Below, piece after piece: positions 34,033-43,848 of a DNA stretch of 64,000 nucleotides (position 1 is its first letter; every line of letters starts with the position of its first letter). Origin of the DNA: Algoriphagus antarcticus (GTDB taxonomy: Bacteria; Bacteroidota; Bacteroidia; Cytophagales; Cyclobacteriaceae). The notes beneath the pieces were generated by a model. It saw only the letters and a program-made list of their open reading frames with translations, was not told the DNA's origin and made no database searches. Location of the stretch: positions 1 to 64,000 of the forward strand of contig NZ_MSSW01000007.1 in NCBI RefSeq assembly GCF_002150685.1, given 5' to 3'. The translations under genes were made by a program, and so were the position numbers.

Positions 34033-34290
34033 TTAGCTGATCCCCGCGATGTTAAGAGCGATCAACAAACAGATAACTGCTGCAAATAGAGAAACAACCT
34101 CAATCAAGGCTGCAATAATCAACATTGCACCCTGGATTTTACCAGCAGCCTCAGGCTGACGAGCAATAGCTTCCATAGCTTGACCACCAATACGACCGAT
34201 ACCTAGGCCTGCGCCAATCGCGACAATACCTGCACCGATACCAGCTCCCATTAGAGCGTAACCAGCAGTCAACAAGATAATAGTTAACAT
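34033..34290 (-). CDS. atpE: F1F0 ATP synthase subunit c
   Basis: An 85-residue hairpin of two membrane helices joined by the polar loop ARQPEA (43-48). The ion-binding carboxylate is Glu64 (AALIEVVSLF). The residues that make Na+ sites in sodium-type c-subunits (a Gln in helix 1, Ser after the Glu) are absent, pointing to a proton-driven enzyme. Gly-rich helix 1 (GAGIGAGIVAIGAGLGIGRIGG) permits tight ring packing. Confidence 0.97.
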   Translation of the reverse strand: MLTIILLTAGYALMGAGIGAGIVAIGAGLGIGRIGGQAMEAIARQPEAAGKIQGAMLIIAALIEVVSLFAAVICLLIALNIAGIS

Positions 34291-34329
34291 AAGTTTGAAT
34301 TTATAAATTGAACAAAGAAATTACTAAAA

Positions 34330-35355
34330 TTAATGATCTGCATCAGCATGCTCAGCTACCGCAGAGCCAATGTACATCGCTGTGAACAACGTGAACACAT
34401 AAGCCTGAATAGTGGCAACCAACAACTCAATTAGATTTATAAAGGTAACCATCAGTGTGCTTGCAACACCGATAGTGTACGATTCGAAGATAAAAGCCAA
34501 AGCTATAAAGCCGAGGATTACAATGTGACCTGCAGTGATCGCTACAAAAAGTCGAACCATCAATGCGAAAGGCTTGGTAAATAAACCAATAATCTCAACA
34601 GGCACGATGATCAACAACATCAACGGAGGGACACCTGGAGTCATGAATACATGTTTCCAGTAATCCTTATTTCCATTCACATTCGTAATGATGAAAGTCA
34701 ATACAGCCAAAACCATAGTAACTGCAATATTTCCGGTCATGTTGGCGGCACCCGGGATCAGCCCAAGCAAATTACCAAACCACACAAAAAGGAAAAGTGT
34801 AATCAAATAAGGAACGAAACGCTTGTATTGCGGGCCAATTGCCTCCTTAGCTATGTCATCTCTAACGAAAATAACAATTGGCTCAATGATCGCAGCAGCA
34901 CCTTTTGGAGCTACAGCACCATTCTTGTTATAGAAAGCGGCTGCAGAAAGTGCCAACCATCCAACAACGATCAATACTATAAATAGCATAACCACGTTTT
35001 TGGTAATCGAGAATTCTACGAAGCTTGCTCCATCTACTCTACCTAAATGGTCGTGCTCATCTATAAAGTAACCTTCGTGAGCATATTCTTCGCCAAATGC
35101 ATGAGTCTCGTGATTTTGAAAATCCGAAGAGTTAAAAAACTCCAATCCTCTATCGCCAGAATAGACGATAACGGGAAGCGGCAAGGTAATATGCGTGTGC
35201 TCAAGAGTCAGAAAATGCCACTCATGGGAATCCTTCACGTGATGCATAATGAAGCTCGTCTTGTCTTCTTCTTGCTCTGCGGCGAAGGTGGTGCTATTAA
35301 AAACAAGCAGAAATGCTGAAATTAAAAGACTTAGGACCAGTATTTTACGCTTCAT
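34330..35355 (-). CDS. atpB: F1F0 ATP synthase subunit a, with long histidine-rich N-terminal extension
   Basis: A 341-residue membrane subunit from ATG 35355 (MKRKILVLSLLIS), chosen because it gives a clean signal peptide; an in-frame ATG 66 bp upstream adds implausible sequence. The region between the signal and the first core helix (about 23-120) is periplasmic and rich in His (HHVKDSHEW, EHTHITL, EHDHLG). The core has five to six helices with LMVRLFVAITAGHIVILG carrying the essential Arg. It forms the proton half-channels next to the c-ring. Confidence 0.95.
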   Translation of the reverse strand: MKRKILVLSLLISAFLLVFNSTTFAAEQEEDKTSFIMHHVKDSHEWHFLTLEHTHITLPLPVIVYSGDRGLEFFNSSDFQNHETHAFGEEYAHEGYFIDEHDHLGRVDGASFVEFSITKNVVMLFIVLIVVGWLALSAAAFYNKNGAVAPKGAAAIIEPIVIFVRDDIAKEAIGPQYKRFVPYLITLFLFVWFGNLLGLIPGAANMTGNIAVTMVLAVLTFIITNVNGNKDYWKHVFMTPGVPPLMLLIIVPVEIIGLFTKPFALMVRLFVAITAGHIVILGFIALAFIFESYTIGVASTLMVTFINLIELLVATIQAYVFTLFTAMYIGSAVAEHADADH

Positions 35356-35374
35356 TAACTCTTTTTTTTGAGGG

Positions 35375-35770
35375 CTACTTTGAAATCGGGCGCAAGTTAG
35401 ACAGAAAGGCGTAGATATCAAAAACTAAGTAGAACAAAAAAACAACGAAGAAATCCGCTATAAACAGAAGAATATTTTCCATTTCTGGCCAAACGGATAA
35501 TCCGATAAACGCTATTGAACCTATAAATCTGAGAATCATAGCTAAAACAATGATATTGAAGAAATTTTCAGCGAAGGATTTCAGTAAAAACGCATTCAGT
35601 AAACTGATCAAAAAGGACAAAATCAACATGAAAAAATAAATGTTCCAGATCTTTTCATGTATGATAATTGGCAATAAAACACAAAATAAACCGATCAACC
35701 CTGCAACAGCTACCGAGAAAAGTAGGAATTGGACGTGCATATTTTTAGGCAAACTCATAGTTTTTGACAT
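35375..35770 (-). CDS. Hypothetical membrane protein of the atp operon
   Basis: A 131-residue protein with four predicted transmembrane helices (about 13-33, 38-62, 68-88, 97-118). It lies between atpZ and atpB, where other bacteria have AtpI-type assembly proteins. It has no clear AtpI signature, so a role in c-ring assembly or ion handling is only inferred from position and topology. Confidence 0.7.
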   Translation of the reverse strand: MSKTMSLPKNMHVQFLLFSVAVAGLIGLFCVLLPIIIHEKIWNIYFFMLILSFLISLLNAFLLKSFAENFFNIIVLAMILRFIGSIAFIGLSVWPEMENILLFIADFFVVFLFYLVFDIYAFLSNLRPISK

Positions 35771-35801
35771 TTGTCCACAAAATTACCCCATTTTTCTTAA
35801 C

Positions 35802-36032
35802 TCACTTATTATCCTGCTTCATGGACATCCAAAGCTGGTAGAATGCGAGAATAATCGACAGGAAACAGAAAAGTAGCAACCAAACAGGGAACTTCATGTC
35901 GCTTTTCTGTTGTAGCCACCAGCCAAACCAAGTTCCTGCGCCGATAATCCCAAAAAGCTGAAATGATAGGCCAATATATTTCACATAAACTGGGGTACTG
36001 TTTGGTTTGGTATCTTTGCGATCTTGGCTCAT
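35802..36032 (-). CDS. atpZ: AtpZ/AtpI-family ATP synthase accessory protein
   Basis: A 76-residue protein with two transmembrane helices (about 19-40 and 48-68) and GLSFQLFGIIGAGTWFGWWLQQ, typical of AtpZ. It is thought to help c-ring assembly and/or Mg2+/Ca2+ passage. First gene of the atp cluster, divergent from porW. Confidence 0.85.
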   Translation of the reverse strand: MSQDRKDTKPNSTPVYVKYIGLSFQLFGIIGAGTWFGWWLQQKSDMKFPVWLLLFCFLSIILAFYQLWMSMKQDNK

Positions 36033-36177
36033 AATTGCTGTAGTACAAGCTTTTAATTAATAAAAATCGGAAATTAAATGACACTGACTCGATCCAGTAC
36101 AAATAATAGACCATTGAATTCGTTCACTAAGTAAGCCAAAAAACCTATTTTGCTGCTTTAATTGAGCAAAACAACTT

Positions 36178-38805
36178 ATGAGGATATCTTCCAGATTAAC
36201 TTTAGTCATTTTAATTTTTAGCGGAGCGTGCTCTTCAGAGCGCAACACCTTTACTAACAGGACATTCCACAATGTAACTGCTCATTTCAATGCTTACTAC
36301 CTCGCGGATGTCAAATTAAAAGAGGTGGAATCAGAAGTTTTTCAGAATTACAAAGAAGATTTCACCCAGATCCTTCCTGTTTTTATTCCATTTGATTCGA
36401 CGACGATTCAAGCTAATGCGGAGAAACTTCAATCCTCCAGAGAATTGGCCTCCAAAGCAATCGAATGGCATAAAATCAGTAATTGGGTAGATGACAGCTA
36501 TTACATTCTTGGAAAGCTTGATTATTATCAATCCCAGTTTGACGACGCGCAGAATACTTTCAAGTATGTCAACGTAAATTCAAAAAGTGCTGACTTAAGG
36601 CATCAGACCCTGATCACACTACTTCGACTCTATATCGATCAGGGGGAATTTGAAAATGCGAATTTTACGATTGACTACCTCTCAAAGGAAAACGGTGTGT
36701 CAGATGAAAATCGCTATGAACTCTACAGGACACTTGCTTATTATTATGAAAAAAGAGGAGATAGAAGTGGAGTAATCGGTGCTTTGGACAAGGCTATCGA
36801 ATACTCTCAAGATAATAAAGAAGCATCTAGAATAAACTTTATACTCGCTCAGCGCTATCAGCGAGAAGGCTTCGATGCATTGGCCCATGAATATTATGAA
36901 AAGTCTCTTATAGGAAATCCTCCTTATGAGCGAAGCTTTTACGCACAACTCTACGCACAGCAGGTAGCAGAACTGAATGCTTCAAAAGACCTGCGGAAAG
37001 TCCGAAAGTACTATGATGATCTTTACAATGATCCAAAAAACAGCGATTTAAAAGATGTGGTTATTTACGAGCGGGCACTTTTTGAGGAAAAACAGGGAGA
37101 TACTGAACTTACCTTAGCTTTACTGCATCAGTCAGCAAAAGAACCTGGCAGCAATCCACGATTGAAAGGCTATATCTATCAGAAACTTGCGGAAATAAAT
37201 CTTTCCGAGTTCAAAGATTACCGGGCTACTAAGTATTACCTGGATTCTGCCCTCACATTTATTAACGAAGGTGACCCTGCAGCTATCGAAATCACGAGTC
37301 AGAAAGAATCTTTGGATCAGTATGTATTCCACTTTGAGCGAATCCATGGCAATGACAGCTTACTGACCTTAGCAAAATTGACTCCAGATGAGCAAAAATT
37401 GGTGGCTGAAACTTATATCAAATCGGAAGAGGAACGGCTTATTAGAAAAGCAGAAGCTCTTCAAAAACCGCAAAGCACAAGCATTTTTGACAACCTTTTA
37501 GCTTTCAGTGACAGAGGTTCAGGTTCATCATTTTATTTTGACAACAGTGTTGCGATGCAACAAGGGGCGATAGATTTCATTCGTACTTGGGGGAATCGAC
37601 CTCTGCAAGATAACTGGAGGAGAAGCGCAATTAGCTTTCAGAGCGCTGCTCCCACTATTCCCGACCCTTTTGAAAATGACTCTATAGCAACTGAACCAGA
37701 AAATCCTGTCAGTCAATTACCAGCTATAGATGATCTACTGGCAGGGATTCCTAATTCCCCGGAGCAGATCCAAACTCTGAACATAGAGCTGGAGGAGTCC
37801 TACTTCGAATTAGGCAAACTACTATATTTTGATCTGAAAGAAACTGAGCTAAGTATTGGTAACCTAGAAACCTTGGTTCGTGAATACCCTTCCTCTTCGA
37901 GGAAGCCTGAGGCTTATTATTTATTGTATTTGGCACAAAAAGATTTGAGTGGCAATTCACAACAATATGTTAGTCGGCTGAACGGAGAATTCCCTGATTC
38001 GCAGTACACTTTCTCAGTAAATAATCCCGATGCCGCCTCTGGCAATTTGGCCTATGTGGAATCTTCAAAAAGATACGAACAAGCATACAATGCCTATTAT
38101 GACGGACAATACCAGTCCAGTAAAACCCTTATAAAATCTGCCCTAGAAGAATATCCTCTTACTCGAAATACAGAGCGACTTCTACTCTTGGATATCATGG
38201 TTACTGGCAAAACTGAAAGCCGTGCTAGATACCGCGAACGACTGGAAAATTATATTCAGAATACTCAAGATCAGAATTTGGTAGATTTGGCAAGGAATAT
38301 GCTAAAACCTATGCTATCTCTGGCAGAGCTGGCAGAACTTAATCCTAAAGAAATTGAAGCAGGTGATTCCACCCAGGTTGATAACAAAGAGTTAGCTGGT
38401 AATGGCGAAAATGAGGCATTGGCTGAGTCACCGTATAAATACAGCGAAAGCGCTACGCACATCTTTGTGATCGTAATGGAACAGAGCCAGGCAGACGCTG
38501 CAAAAAATCTTTTAGCGGATTTGGAGAATTTTCATTCATCAAATTTCTCAAAGGAAAGACTCAGAACAGGAAATATGAATAAGTGGGAGAATGCGATTTT
38601 CATCATTAGCCCTTTTTCAAATGCAGAAAAAGCGAAAGAGTATTACAGTAAGTTTCAAAAAGAATTTAAATCCGATGAACTTCCTGAAGAAGTAAAGTCA
38701 AACTCATTCGTCATAACGATTGAAAACTTTCAGGTTCTGAGCAAAAGCAAAAATTTAGAAGAATTAGAAGAATATAGGACTTTCTTTAAGTCCGCTTATA
38801 AGTAA
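36178..38805 (+). CDS. porW: Type IX secretion lipoprotein PorW/SprE (TPR-rich)
   Basis: An 875-residue lipoprotein. A short signal ends at Cys18 (LIFSGACSSE), followed by the family-diagnostic NRTFHNVTAHFNAYYLA (about 27-43). TPR repeats span most of the chain (for example DDSYYILGKLDYYQSQFDDAQNTFKYV). A C-terminal domain from about 755 (YKYSESATHIFVIVMEQ) resembles the PorW end domain. PorW/SprE links the T9SS translocon to the PorLM motor and is needed for gliding and secretion. The other core genes (gldKLMN) lie at 42997-47452. porW is followed 3 bp later by a penicillin-binding protein gene. Confidence 0.88.
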   Translation: MRISSRLTLVILIFSGACSSERNTFTNRTFHNVTAHFNAYYLADVKLKEVESEVFQNYKEDFTQILPVFIPFDSTTIQANAEKLQSSRELASKAIEWHKISNWVDDSYYILGKLDYYQSQFDDAQNTFKYVNVNSKSADLRHQTLITLLRLYIDQGEFENANFTIDYLSKENGVSDENRYELYRTLAYYYEKRGDRSGVIGALDKAIEYSQDNKEASRINFILAQRYQREGFDALAHEYYEKSLIGNPPYERSFYAQLYAQQVAELNASKDLRKVRKYYDDLYNDPKNSDLKDVVIYERALFEEKQGDTELTLALLHQSAKEPGSNPRLKGYIYQKLAEINLSEFKDYRATKYYLDSALTFINEGDPAAIEITSQKESLDQYVFHFERIHGNDSLLTLAKLTPDEQKLVAETYIKSEEERLIRKAEALQKPQSTSIFDNLLAFSDRGSGSSFYFDNSVAMQQGAIDFIRTWGNRPLQDNWRRSAISFQSAAPTIPDPFENDSIATEPENPVSQLPAIDDLLAGIPNSPEQIQTLNIELEESYFELGKLLYFDLKETELSIGNLETLVREYPSSSRKPEAYYLLYLAQKDLSGNSQQYVSRLNGEFPDSQYTFSVNNPDAASGNLAYVESSKRYEQAYNAYYDGQYQSSKTLIKSALEEYPLTRNTERLLLLDIMVTGKTESRARYRERLENYIQNTQDQNLVDLARNMLKPMLSLAELAELNPKEIEAGDSTQVDNKELAGNGENEALAESPYKYSESATHIFVIVMEQSQADAAKNLLADLENFHSSNFSKERLRTGNMNKWENAIFIISPFSNAEKAKEYYSKFQKEFKSDELPEEVKSNSFVITIENFQVLSKSKNLEELEEYRTFFKSAYK

Positions 38806-38808
38806 ACT

Positions 38809-41115
38809 ATGAGTAACAAAGCAAAACCCCAAACTTCCACTTGGGTGGCCAAGACCATAAAAATTCTTTGGATCGCCTTTATAGCCGGATTTTTTGGTTT
38901 CATTCTATTTGTCTGGATGATCAGTATCAATTTCCTTGGGCTATTCGGATCACTTCCTGACTTCAAAGCATTGGAAAATCCTGACTCTGAGATCGCATCC
39001 GAACTATATTCTACTGACGGGGTATTGCTTGGCCAATATTTCAGGGAAAATAGAAGCCCGGTGAAATATGAAGAACTATCTCCTAATCTGGTCAAAGCAC
39101 TGATCTCTACAGAAGATGTGCGATTCGAGGATCACTCAGGCATAGATATGAAGGCAATGATGCGGGTTTTTGTCAAATCAATTTTACTTGGACAAAATGC
39201 CGGAGGTGGATCTACACTCAGTCAGCAGACTGCCAAAAACCTTTTCAAGACAAGAACGGATGCTAGCAATGGTTTGCTTAGTTCCGTTCCTGGACTTCGC
39301 ATGCTTATCATTAAGACTAAAGAATGGATTGTAGCTACTCAATTAGAAAAATCTTACACCAAAAATGAGATTCTAACTCTTTATCTCAATACCTCAGATT
39401 TCGGATCCAATGCGTTTGGAATCAAAACTGCCGCTAAGACTTTCTTCAATAAGACTCCTGCTGATCTAGCAATTCAAGAATCCGCAGTTCTTGTAGGTCT
39501 CTTCAAAGCTCCTTCCTATTACAGCCCGGTCTATAATCCTGAGAATTCCCTCCGCAGAAGAAATACTGTGTTGGGACAAATGAGGAATAATGATGTGCTG
39601 ACAGATGCAGAATTTGATTCTTTAGCCAGTTTACCGATCGAGTTGAACTACAGTGTTGCAAATCAAAATAAAGGTTTGGCCACTTATTTCCGTGAAATTG
39701 TAAAGGCAGACTTAATTAAATGGACGAAGGAAAATCTAAAATCAGATGGAAGTGCCTATGATCTGTATGGCGACGGACTGAGGGTCTTTGCGACTATCGA
39801 CAGCCGCATGCAGCGCTATGCTGAAGAAGCTGTAAGTGATCACATGAAAACTTTACAAGCAGCTTTCTATAAGGAAATGGGCACTAGAGAGCCTTGGGTA
39901 GATGGGGAGAATCGTATCATTCCGAATTTCATCGAAGACGCTGTAAGGAGAACGGAAGCCTATCGATTGCTTAAAGTTCGGTTTGGTAACGACACGGACT
40001 CTATCAATCTGAAATTGAATGAGAAGAAACAAATGAAGGTTTTCTCTTGGGAAAAAGGAGAAATAGACACACTCATGAGTTCTATGGATTCCATGAGATA
40101 CTACAAGAAATTCCTTCAGACAGGTTTTATGAGTATGGATCCACATACTGGACAAATAAAAGCATGGGTGGGTGGATTAGATCACAAATACTTCAAGTTT
40201 GACCACGTATCAAGAGGCAAGAGGCAGCCGGGTTCTACGTTCAAGCCTTTCGTATATGCTGCAGCGATTGAAAACGGCTATAGCCCATGCTATAGCGTCA
40301 TCGATCAGCCGGTGGAAGTTTATATTCCAGGGCAGCCTGCATGGAGTCCTTCCAATGCTAATGGGAAGTTCACCTATGAGAAATTAACTATTCGTCAGGC
40401 CATGGCTGAATCCGTCAACTCCATCACTGCCTATATGATGAAGAAATTGAGTCCAAAAATAGTGGTGGAAACAGCCCGGAGATTAGGAATAACCAGTGAT
40501 CTGGAAGAAGTACCTGCTTTGGCACTTGGTGTAAATGATGTCTCTATTTTCGAAATGGTAGGAGCTTTCGGGACTTTTGTCAATAAAGGCGAACATACTA
40601 CACCATTCTATATAGACCGAATTGAAGATAAAAACGGTAATGTGATCCAGCAGTTCACCGCCAAAAAGAGACCTGCAATGAGTGAAGAACATGCCTACTT
40701 AATGACTTATATGTTGAGAGGAGGCTTTGAGGAGCGTGGTGGAACCAGTCAGGGTGTACCATATTCATTACGTGAAGGGAATGAATTGGGAGGTAAGACA
40801 GGAACTACTCAAAACGCATCTGACGGATGGTATATGGGAATCAGCAAAGATCTAGTCAGTGGTACATGGGTAGGTGGAGATGATCGTGCCATTCACTTCA
40901 GAAGCTGGGTTGCGGGACAAGGCGGTAGAACAGCAAGACCAATATGGGTGGATTATATGGCAAAAGTATATGCAGATCAAAGCTTAGGCTACACCAAGGG
41001 ACCATTCCCTAGACCAGATCGCCCGCTGAGCATAGAGATAGATTGTGATGTCTATGAAAAAGAAAGCCAGCGATTTGCTGATTTTGATTACGACGCGAAG
41101 AAAAACGATTTTTAG
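38809..41115 (+). CDS. Class A penicillin-binding protein (PBP1A-type)
   Basis: A 768-residue bifunctional peptidoglycan synthase. One N-terminal transmembrane helix (about 19-45). Glycosyltransferase domain (about 75-250) with EDVRFEDHSGID (catalytic Glu) and GGSTLSQQTAKNL. Transpeptidase domain (about 410-740) with the SxxK box in PGSTFKPFVYA (about 474), a SVN motif, and KTGTTQNASDGW. It builds the cell wall in the periplasm. Sits 3 bp after porW, so the T9SS lipoprotein and the wall synthase appear to be co-transcribed. Confidence 0.95.
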   Translation: MSNKAKPQTSTWVAKTIKILWIAFIAGFFGFILFVWMISINFLGLFGSLPDFKALENPDSEIASELYSTDGVLLGQYFRENRSPVKYEELSPNLVKALISTEDVRFEDHSGIDMKAMMRVFVKSILLGQNAGGGSTLSQQTAKNLFKTRTDASNGLLSSVPGLRMLIIKTKEWIVATQLEKSYTKNEILTLYLNTSDFGSNAFGIKTAAKTFFNKTPADLAIQESAVLVGLFKAPSYYSPVYNPENSLRRRNTVLGQMRNNDVLTDAEFDSLASLPIELNYSVANQNKGLATYFREIVKADLIKWTKENLKSDGSAYDLYGDGLRVFATIDSRMQRYAEEAVSDHMKTLQAAFYKEMGTREPWVDGENRIIPNFIEDAVRRTEAYRLLKVRFGNDTDSINLKLNEKKQMKVFSWEKGEIDTLMSSMDSMRYYKKFLQTGFMSMDPHTGQIKAWVGGLDHKYFKFDHVSRGKRQPGSTFKPFVYAAAIENGYSPCYSVIDQPVEVYIPGQPAWSPSNANGKFTYEKLTIRQAMAESVNSITAYMMKKLSPKIVVETARRLGITSDLEEVPALALGVNDVSIFEMVGAFGTFVNKGEHTTPFYIDRIEDKNGNVIQQFTAKKRPAMSEEHAYLMTYMLRGGFEERGGTSQGVPYSLREGNELGGKTGTTQNASDGWYMGISKDLVSGTWVGGDDRAIHFRSWVAGQGGRTARPIWVDYMAKVYADQSLGYTKGPFPRPDRPLSIEIDCDVYEKESQRFADFDYDAKKNDF

Positions 41116-41137
41116 AAAAACATAAATCCTCTTTCAA

Positions 41138-41166
41138 AACAGCCTTAATCCAAGGCTGTTTTTTTA
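41138..41166 (+). terminator. Intrinsic terminator after the PBP gene
   Basis: Perfect 9-bp stem AACAGCCTT (41138-41146) / AAGGCTGTT (41152-41160), 5-nt loop, then TTTTT. Confidence 0.88.
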
Positions 41167-41176
41167 ATTTTAGACC

Positions 41177-42982
41177 ATGCAGTCATCCTCCTTTTTACCT
41201 ACTGATCATCTTACCCTGCCCGATCATCCAGGCGTATATAAGTATTTCAATGAGGATAATGAATTAATCTACGTGGGCAAAGCCAAAAGCCTCAAAAAGC
41301 GCGTAAGTAGTTACTTCAATAAAAATACTGGTGTGAATCTCAAGACCAGAAAAATGGTCAAAGAGATAAGAAGAATTGAAATAACGCTAGTGGATAGCGA
41401 ATTTGATGCGCTTCTACTAGAGAATAACCTCATAAAAAAGTCTCACCCCAAATACAATATTCTTCTTAGGGACGACAAGACCTATCCCTATCTGCTGCTG
41501 ACAAAGGAGAATTTTCCCAGAATTTTCCCGACTAGGAAAATGATCCCTAGAAAAGGCACTTACTATGGCCCTTTCGCAAGCGTGAAGGCAATGAACACGG
41601 TACTCGATTTGATCCGAGATTTATTTACCATCAGAACATGCAAGCTGGATTTATCTCCGCATAAAGTAGCTGAGGGAAAATATAAAGTATGCTTGGAATA
41701 CCACATCGGGAACTGTCAAGGCCCATGTGTTGGTCTTCAAAATGAAGAAAACTACCATAAAGACGTGGAACAGGCTAAGCATATTTTGAAGGGCAATCTA
41801 GGTGTGGCAAAGTCTTATTTCAAGCAGGAAATGCAAATGCACGCTGAAAACCTGGAATTTGAAAAAGCCCATAAGATGAAGGGGAAGCTTGAATCCTTGG
41901 AAAAATATCAAGCAAAATCACTTGTAGCAAGTCCTTCGATCAACAACCTTGATGTATGTACAATAGTCTCCGATGAGAAAAGTGCTTACGTGAATTTCAT
42001 GCGTGTGAAAAATGGATCGCTGATCACATCTAAGAATGTAGAGCTTAAAAAGAAATTGGACGAATCAGACGAACAATTACTTTTAACCGCCCTGATCCAA
42101 CTTCAGGATCAGTTCCAAAGTGATGCAGAGGAGGTTTTGTTAAATATTGAATTGACAGAGCCTATTGAAGGTTTGAATGTATTTATGCCTAAAATTGGAG
42201 ATAAGAAAAAGCTAATCGAACTCTCGCTGAAAAACGCGCTTTACTATAAAAAGGAAAAAGCTTTATTAGTTGGTCTAAATCAAGACAAGAAAGATCGCGT
42301 GATTCGACAGCTTCAGCAAGATTTGAGTTTAACAGAAATCCCAGATCATATCGAATGTTTTGACAACTCAAATATCCAAGGCACAAATCCCGTGGCAAGT
42401 ATGGTATGCTTCCTAAATGGCAAGCCCGCTATAAAAGAATATCGACACTATCATATCAAAACAGTGGTAGGTCCAGACGATTTCGCCAGTATGAAAGAGG
42501 TCGTAGGCAGGAGATACAAGCGCCTATTGGATGAAAGCAAGCCAATGCCAAAGCTGATAGTAATTGATGGGGGTAAGGGACAGCTATCGTCGGCTGTAGA
42601 TGCGCTGAAAGAGTTGGGAGTTTATGGTCAGATGCCTATTATCGGTATTGCTAAGCGACTGGAGGAAATCTACTTTCCCGGAGATTCTTATCCTGTTCAC
42701 ATAGACAAGAAATCTGAAAGCCTAAGGCTATTACAAAGAATCCGTGATGAAGCACACCGATTTGCAATTACATTCCACAGAAATGTGCGAAGCAAAAATG
42801 CTTTTGGGACTCAGCTGACTTCTATTCCTGGAATTGGGAAAAGTACAGCTGATAACTTATTGAGCCACTTTAAATCAGTGAAGAAAATAAGCGAAGCTAG
42901 TGAAGAAGAAATAGCTGGAGTGATTGGATCTAGTCGTGCAAGGACTTTGATAGAATGGAAAGAAAAAAATAAAGGAGCTTAA
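41177..42982 (+). CDS. uvrC: Excinuclease ABC subunit C
   Basis: A 601-residue DNA-repair endonuclease that makes the dual incision in nucleotide excision repair with UvrAB. An N-terminal GIY-YIG domain (PGVYKYFNEDNELIYVGKAKSLKKRV, about 18-45) and a central Cys-containing segment (CLEYHIGNCQGPC, about 173-186) come first. A UvrB-interacting helix pair (about 205-245), RNase H-like nuclease core (ECFDNSNIQGTNPVASMV, VIDGGKGQL) and a C-terminal helix-hairpin-helix (SIPGIGKSTADNLLSHF) follow. Confidence 0.97.
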   Translation: MQSSSFLPTDHLTLPDHPGVYKYFNEDNELIYVGKAKSLKKRVSSYFNKNTGVNLKTRKMVKEIRRIEITLVDSEFDALLLENNLIKKSHPKYNILLRDDKTYPYLLLTKENFPRIFPTRKMIPRKGTYYGPFASVKAMNTVLDLIRDLFTIRTCKLDLSPHKVAEGKYKVCLEYHIGNCQGPCVGLQNEENYHKDVEQAKHILKGNLGVAKSYFKQEMQMHAENLEFEKAHKMKGKLESLEKYQAKSLVASPSINNLDVCTIVSDEKSAYVNFMRVKNGSLITSKNVELKKKLDESDEQLLLTALIQLQDQFQSDAEEVLLNIELTEPIEGLNVFMPKIGDKKKLIELSLKNALYYKKEKALLVGLNQDKKDRVIRQLQQDLSLTEIPDHIECFDNSNIQGTNPVASMVCFLNGKPAIKEYRHYHIKTVVGPDDFASMKEVVGRRYKRLLDESKPMPKLIVIDGGKGQLSSAVDALKELGVYGQMPIIGIAKRLEEIYFPGDSYPVHIDKKSESLRLLQRIRDEAHRFAITFHRNVRSKNAFGTQLTSIPGIGKSTADNLLSHFKSVKKISEASEEEIAGVIGSSRARTLIEWKEKNKGA

Positions 42983-42995
42983 AGCCCCTTTATTT
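42967..42995. terminator. Bidirectional terminator overlapping the uvrC stop
   Basis: Stem AAATAAAGG (42967-42975) / CCTTTATTT (42987-42995); the uvrC TAA lies in the loop. It serves the convergent uvrC and gldN genes. Confidence 0.55.
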
Positions 42996-42996
42996 A

Positions 42997-43815
42997 TTAC
43001 CACTCCCAGAGGGAGTTTTCGTATTCTAATAAGTTGTACTCAAATTCGAGTGCATTTATATAAGCTTGCATTTCGGGATTAGGATTATCGGCGGCAACAA
43101 GGTCAACAATCAAGGCTTCTTCTGAGTTTGTAAACTTTCTAACCACAGATCTAAATAACCTAGTCTCGAAAGCTTCGGCATAAGTCAAGCTCTTAGATAC
43201 GTTTTGGAAATTAATCCATCTTGCTTCAGGATGATCTTTGAAGTAATTATAGAAGTCTTTGTACCTAATGAAACCAATAGTTTTCTGTCCGGCATTGGAA
43301 TTCGTTTCAGAAGGCATGACTAATTCAAGATACTTGATATCAAATACTATATCAGAATGATGCTTGTCAAAAACAAAATCCTCTTTGAAGTCAAGGTAGT
43401 AGAGCTGCTTGGAGAAGATACTATCTCCAGTAGCATTTAACCAGAAATTATCTTGAAACTCGGCAATAGAAAGTGGCTGTGTAAATTCCTCATCGCCAAA
43501 AACTTCCAATGCGTTCTCTTCAACTATCGCCTTATAAATCTGATTTATAATCCCAGTGGACTTAGTGTCTCCAGATCCGTAAAGCGGCTTATTGTATTTT
43601 TCGCGAAGGTCAATTCTCCTCCACACACCAATTTGGTACATTTTATCATCTTCTCTGATTCTTTTGACAGAGTAGATAGTGTCCATATCAAACTGACGAT
43701 CCCCAAACCCTGAAGGATTGACGCTTGTAGCAGCTATCTGCGCCTCACTTGCAAGCGGTGCGAGGCCTGCTGCTATCAGCAGGGACAAGATTAATTTTGG
43801 AAGTAACTTTTTCAT
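42997..43815 (-). CDS. gldN: T9SS/gliding protein GldN (PorN)
   Basis: A 272-residue periplasmic protein. Start at ATG 43815 (MKKLLPKLILSLLIAAGLAPLASEAQ signal); an in-frame ATG 6 bp upstream is also possible. The mature part contains DTIYSVKRIREDDKMYQIGVWRRIDLREKYNKPLY-type sequence conserved in GldN/PorN. It forms a ring with GldK at the outer membrane of the type IX secretion system. Last gene of the porP-gldKLMN set. Confidence 0.93.
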   Translation of the reverse strand: MKKLLPKLILSLLIAAGLAPLASEAQIAATSVNPSGFGDRQFDMDTIYSVKRIREDDKMYQIGVWRRIDLREKYNKPLYGSGDTKSTGIINQIYKAIVEENALEVFGDEEFTQPLSIAEFQDNFWLNATGDSIFSKQLYYLDFKEDFVFDKHHSDIVFDIKYLELVMPSETNSNAGQKTIGFIRYKDFYNYFKDHPEARWINFQNVSKSLTYAEAFETRLFRSVVRKFTNSEEALIVDLVAADNPNPEMQAYINALEFEYNLLEYENSLWEW

Positions 43816-43848
43816 AATCATTCGTTTATCTTAATCCCTAATTACGTT

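Noticed and set aside
30351-36032. Deletion of atpD/atpC as damage
   Set aside because: In Bacteroidota these genes are normally encoded at a separate locus, so their absence here is not evidence of damage.
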